This document shows, piece by piece, positions 6,052 to 8,601 of a stretch of DNA of 8,601 nucleotides. Position numbers and translations under genes: made by a program. The notes under the pieces were generated by a model, which did not search any database, was not told the origin of the DNA, and saw only the letters and a program-made list of their open reading frames with translations. The stretch comes from an uncultured bacterium (lineage in GTDB: Bacteria > Planctomycetota > UBA8108), in the NCBI GenBank assembly GCA_913050545.1, contig CAJWZY010000075.1, forward strand, positions 1-8,601, written 5' to 3'. The first letter of the stretch is position 1; each line of letters begins with the position of its first letter.

Positions 6052-6206
6052 TCTCTGCTCGAAGATAAAGGAGCTTACATTGGAAGCAAAGTCCCTTCAA
6101 GGTGTTGCGCAGTTTCTTTCAAAATGGTAGGGTCCGGAAATTTTGCAGAGCAGGTGTGTCTGTTCTGTCGTCGAAATCAGCCTTCCCAGTTTTTTTTCAA
6201 GAGTCC
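5966..6206. promoter_or_regulatory. Divergent intergenic region between prfB and carB, 241 bp
   Basis: Both flanking genes point outward, so both promoters should lie here. I see no strong sigma-70 pair. TTGCGC-N17-TAGGGT at 6105-6133 towards carB is only a 3-of-6 match in each box. Other notable items are the GGGCAGTGCCC dyad (6001-6011, near prfB) and an eight-T tract (6190-6197) starting 17 nt before the carB ATG. No attenuator hairpin or known riboswitch pattern was recognised. Confidence 0.5.
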
Positions 6207-8601
6207 ATGCCGCGCCGCAACGATCTTGAGAGTGTCCTGCTGATCGGGTCCGGACCGATAGTCATCGGCCAGGCTTGCGAATTTGATTATTCCGGAACGC
6301 AGGCCTGCAAGGCCCTCCGGGATGATGGCTACAGGGTCATCCTGGTCAATTCCAATCCGGCTACAATCATGACGGATCCGGAGTTCAGTGACCGGACCTA
6401 CATCGAGCCCCTGAACGTTCAGACAGTTGAGCGGATTATTGAGAAGGAAAAGCCAGATGCCGTTCTCCCGACCCTGGGGGGACAAACCGGGCTGAACCTT
6501 GCCAGTGATCTCTGGGAGGCAGGGGTCCTGCAGAAGCACGGTGTGGAACTGCTGGGGGCCACCTACGAGGTCATCCAGAAGGCTGAGGACAGGGAGTCCT
6601 TCAAGGTCGCTATGAAAAAATGCGGCCTCGAGGTGCCGAACGGTCAGGTTGTCGGCAACATGGAAGAGGCCAAGGCAACTTGTGAAGAGCTCGGCCTGCC
6701 CATAGTCATTCGGCCGAGCTACACTCTTGGCGGCAAGGGAGGGGGGATCGCCTACAACGAAGAACAGTTCCATGAGATGGTGGAGAATGGGCTGCGTGCC
6801 AGTCCCATCACCTCGGTTCTCCTGGAGGAATCGATCGAGGGCTGGAAGGAATTCGAGCTGGAGTTGATGCGGGACAACAAGGACAACGTTGTCATTATCT
6901 GCTCGATCGAAAACTTCGATGCCATGGGCGTTCATACCGGTGACAGCGTGACGGTCGCCCCGGCCCAGACCCTCACCGACAAGGAGTACCAGGTGATGCG
7001 CAATGCCGCGATTGCCGTCATCCGTGAGATCGGGGTTGAAACCGGTGGCTCCAACATCCAGTTTGCCACCCATCCTGAAACCGGGAGGATGGTGGTGATC
7101 GAGATGAATCCCCGGGTCTCGCGCAGCTCTGCACTGGCCTCGAAGGCGACCGGTTTCCCGATCGCCAAGATCGCCACGAAGCTGGCTGTTGGCTACACCC
7201 TGGATGAGATTTCCAACGACATTACTGAAAAAACGCCGGCCTGTTTCGAGCCGTCGATTGATTATTGCGTCGTCAAGATCCCGCGCTTTGACTTCGTAAA
7301 GTTCCCAGATACCGACCCCACCCTGACGACAAGGATGAAGTCGGTGGGCGAGGTCATGGCAATCGGCCGTACTTTCAAGGAATCCCTGCAGAAGGCTCTC
7401 AGGTCGATGGAAGAGAAGCTTACGGGCGTCGGCATGGCTCCTTCCAGGAAGGGGGACGGGGAGCTCTCCATCGAGGAGCTCAAGGAGGCAATCAGGATTC
7501 CCCACGGGCGCCGGTTGATGCGGATCTACGAGGGGATCAAGAGGGGCATCGGGGTCGACGAGATCAACGAGCTTACCGGTATTGATCCCTGGTTCCTCGA
7601 CAACCTCCTCGAACTCTCAGAGAGCGAAGAACGGATATCCGCCTGCGAGAGCCTTGAGGTGGCGACAGTCGATATGCTCCGGGATGCCAAGCGGCTGGGT
7701 TATTCCGATGTCCAGCTGGCGACCTGCTGGAAGACTGACGAGATGGAGGTCCGCAAGGTCCGCAAGGAAGCGGGGGTTGAGGCTACCTTCAAGCTGGTGG
7801 ACACCTGCGCGGCGGAATTCGAGGCCTACACGCCCTATTATTATTCAACCTATGAGTCCGAGGACGAGTGCCGCGTCAGCGAGAAACGCAAGGCCATGAT
7901 CCTTGGCGGTGGCCCCAACAGGATCGGGCAGGGGATCGAGTTTGACTATTGCTGCGTCCACGCGGCCTTTTCCCTGCGGGAAGACGGCTGGGAGACGATC
8001 ATGGTCAACTCCAATCCTGAGACCGTCTCGACGGACTACGACACCTCTGACAAGCTCTATTTTGAACCGCTTACCCTCGAGAACGTCCTGAATATTTATG
8101 ACAGGGAACGTCCCGATGGGGTCATCCTCCAGCTTGGCGGGCAGACGCCTCTCAACCTGGCAGAGGGGCTTAAGGCGGCAGGCGTGCCGATCTTCGGGAC
8201 CTCTCCGGAGGCGATTGCCCTGGCGGAGGATCGTGACCTTTTCCAGAACCTCCTCACGGAGCTGGATCTCCGCCAGCCTCCAAATGGTATAGCGCTGTCC
8301 TATGAGGAGGCGCGTGAATGTGCCAACAAGATCGGCTACCCGGTGCTGGTGAGGCCGTCCTTCGTTCTCGGTGGGCGTGCGATGGAGATTGTCTGGGATG
8401 ACGGGCAGCTCGAGAAATACATGAGCTATGCTCTCGATGTGAACCCCGGGTTTCCGATCCTGGTGGACAAGTTCCTGGATGAAGCCATCGAGGTGGATGT
8501 GGACTCGATCTGCGATGGAGAGCAGGTCGTCATCGGCGGAATCCTCGAGCATATCGAGGAATGCGGCGTTCACTCCGGCGATTCGAGCTGCACCCTTCCT
8601 C
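6207..8601 (+). CDS. carB: Carbamoyl-phosphate synthase large subunit (CarB), 3' end outside window
   Basis: CarB makes carbamoyl phosphate from bicarbonate, two ATP and ammonia tunnelled from the glutaminase subunit CarA, feeding pyrimidine and arginine synthesis. The window holds 798 codons of the roughly 1070 usual for the family. Residues 1 to about 400 form the carboxyphosphate ATP-grasp half: GSGPIVIGQACEFDYSGTQ (14-32), GGQTGLNLA (91-99), Arg129, RPSYTLGGKGGG (169-180), and EMNPRVSRSSALASK (299-313) with Glu299 and Asn301 in E. coli numbering. Residues about 400-555 match the oligomerisation domain. From about 560 the second, carbamoyl-phosphate half repeats the pattern: LGGGPNRIGQGIEFDY (566-581), GGQTPLNLA (644-652) and RPSFVLGGRAM (716-726). 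The rest of this half and the C-terminal allosteric domain lie beyond the edge. The ATG at 6207 gives MPRRNDLESVLLIGSGP, matching the family N-terminus. A GTG at 6156 is in frame but would add 17 residues unlike the family. The Shine-Dalgarno sequence is weak (AAGAG). carA is not directly upstream. Confidence 0.97.
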   Translation, partial: MPRRNDLESVLLIGSGPIVIGQACEFDYSGTQACKALRDDGYRVILVNSNPATIMTDPEFSDRTYIEPLNVQTVERIIEKEKPDAVLPTLGGQTGLNLASDLWEAGVLQKHGVELLGATYEVIQKAEDRESFKVAMKKCGLEVPNGQVVGNMEEAKATCEELGLPIVIRPSYTLGGKGGGIAYNEEQFHEMVENGLRASPITSVLLEESIEGWKEFELELMRDNKDNVVIICSIENFDAMGVHTGDSVTVAPAQTLTDKEYQVMRNAAIAVIREIGVETGGSNIQFATHPETGRMVVIEMNPRVSRSSALASKATGFPIAKIATKLAVGYTLDEISNDITEKTPACFEPSIDYCVVKIPRFDFVKFPDTDPTLTTRMKSVGEVMAIGRTFKESLQKALRSMEEKLTGVGMAPSRKGDGELSIEELKEAIRIPHGRRLMRIYEGIKRGIGVDEINELTGIDPWFLDNLLELSESEERISACESLEVATVDMLRDAKRLGYSDVQLATCWKTDEMEVRKVRKEAGVEATFKLVDTCAAEFEAYTPYYYSTYESEDECRVSEKRKAMILGGGPNRIGQGIEFDYCCVHAAFSLREDGWETIMVNSNPETVSTDYDTSDKLYFEPLTLENVLNIYDRERPDGVILQLGGQTPLNLAEGLKAAGVPIFGTSPEAIALAEDRDLFQNLLTELDLRQPPNGIALSYEEARECANKIGYPVLVRPSFVLGGRAMEIVWDDGQLEKYMSYALDVNPGFPILVDKFLDEAIEVDVDSICDGEQVVIGGILEHIEECGVHSGDSSCTLP

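Noticed and set aside
6156..6206. GTG at 6156 as the carB start
   Set aside because: It is in frame, but the added 17 residues are not part of the family and the ATG at 6207 matches the standard CarB N-terminus.
6177..7505. 442-codon frame on the minus strand opposite carB
   Set aside because: It lies wholly antisense to the well-supported carB coding sequence and shows no recognisable domain. Long antisense frames are common opposite GC-rich genes.
7845..8573. 242-codon frame on the minus strand opposite carB
   Set aside because: It is an antisense shadow of the second ATP-grasp half of carB, with no family features.

Overview
This window is bacterial chromosome with mostly housekeeping content. 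By eye it is moderately GC-rich; GC was not computed. It looks like a Gram-negative-type organism of a less-studied lineage. The clues are a long lipoprotein with Ig-like, FG-GAP and cohesin-like modules, a 'type 2' orotidine decarboxylase (found in planctomycetes, myxobacteria, actinobacteria and several candidate phyla), TTG/GTG starts, and mostly weak Shine-Dalgarno sequences. I cannot name the phylum from this sequence alone. I see no tRNA, rRNA, CRISPR array, insertion sequence or phage gene.

Layout. From 2541 leftwards and off the left edge runs one continuous 847-codon reading frame on the minus strand. It encodes a modular lipoprotein: a lipobox, two Big_5-like Ig domains, seven FG-GAP/VCBS repeats, and one full plus one cut-off cohesin-like domain. 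A divergent 345-bp intergenic region follows (2542-2886). It holds two short dyads sharing the core GTTGAC, one of which sits on the -35 box of a plausible promoter. Rightwards come an unrecognised soluble protein with one TPR-like helix pair (2887-3846) and, 35 bp later, pyrF (3882-4799), probably as one operon. pyrF converges on prfB (5965-4814, minus strand) with 14 bp between the stop codons. prfB and carB diverge from a 241-bp region (5966-6206). carB runs from 6207 off the right edge.

Function. pyrF (last step of UMP synthesis) and carB (first step, also serving arginine synthesis) belong to one pathway but are not co-transcribed here; prfB lies between them on the opposite strand. carA does not lie directly upstream of carB. 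prfB encodes peptide chain release factor 2 in one uninterrupted frame, so the usual +1 programmed frameshift is absent. A 29-codon frame ending in UGA overlaps the prfB start codon.

I found no clear new system. The items most worth a second look are the lipoprotein architecture, the dyads in the first intergenic region, the prfB leader, and the unrecognised gene in front of pyrF.
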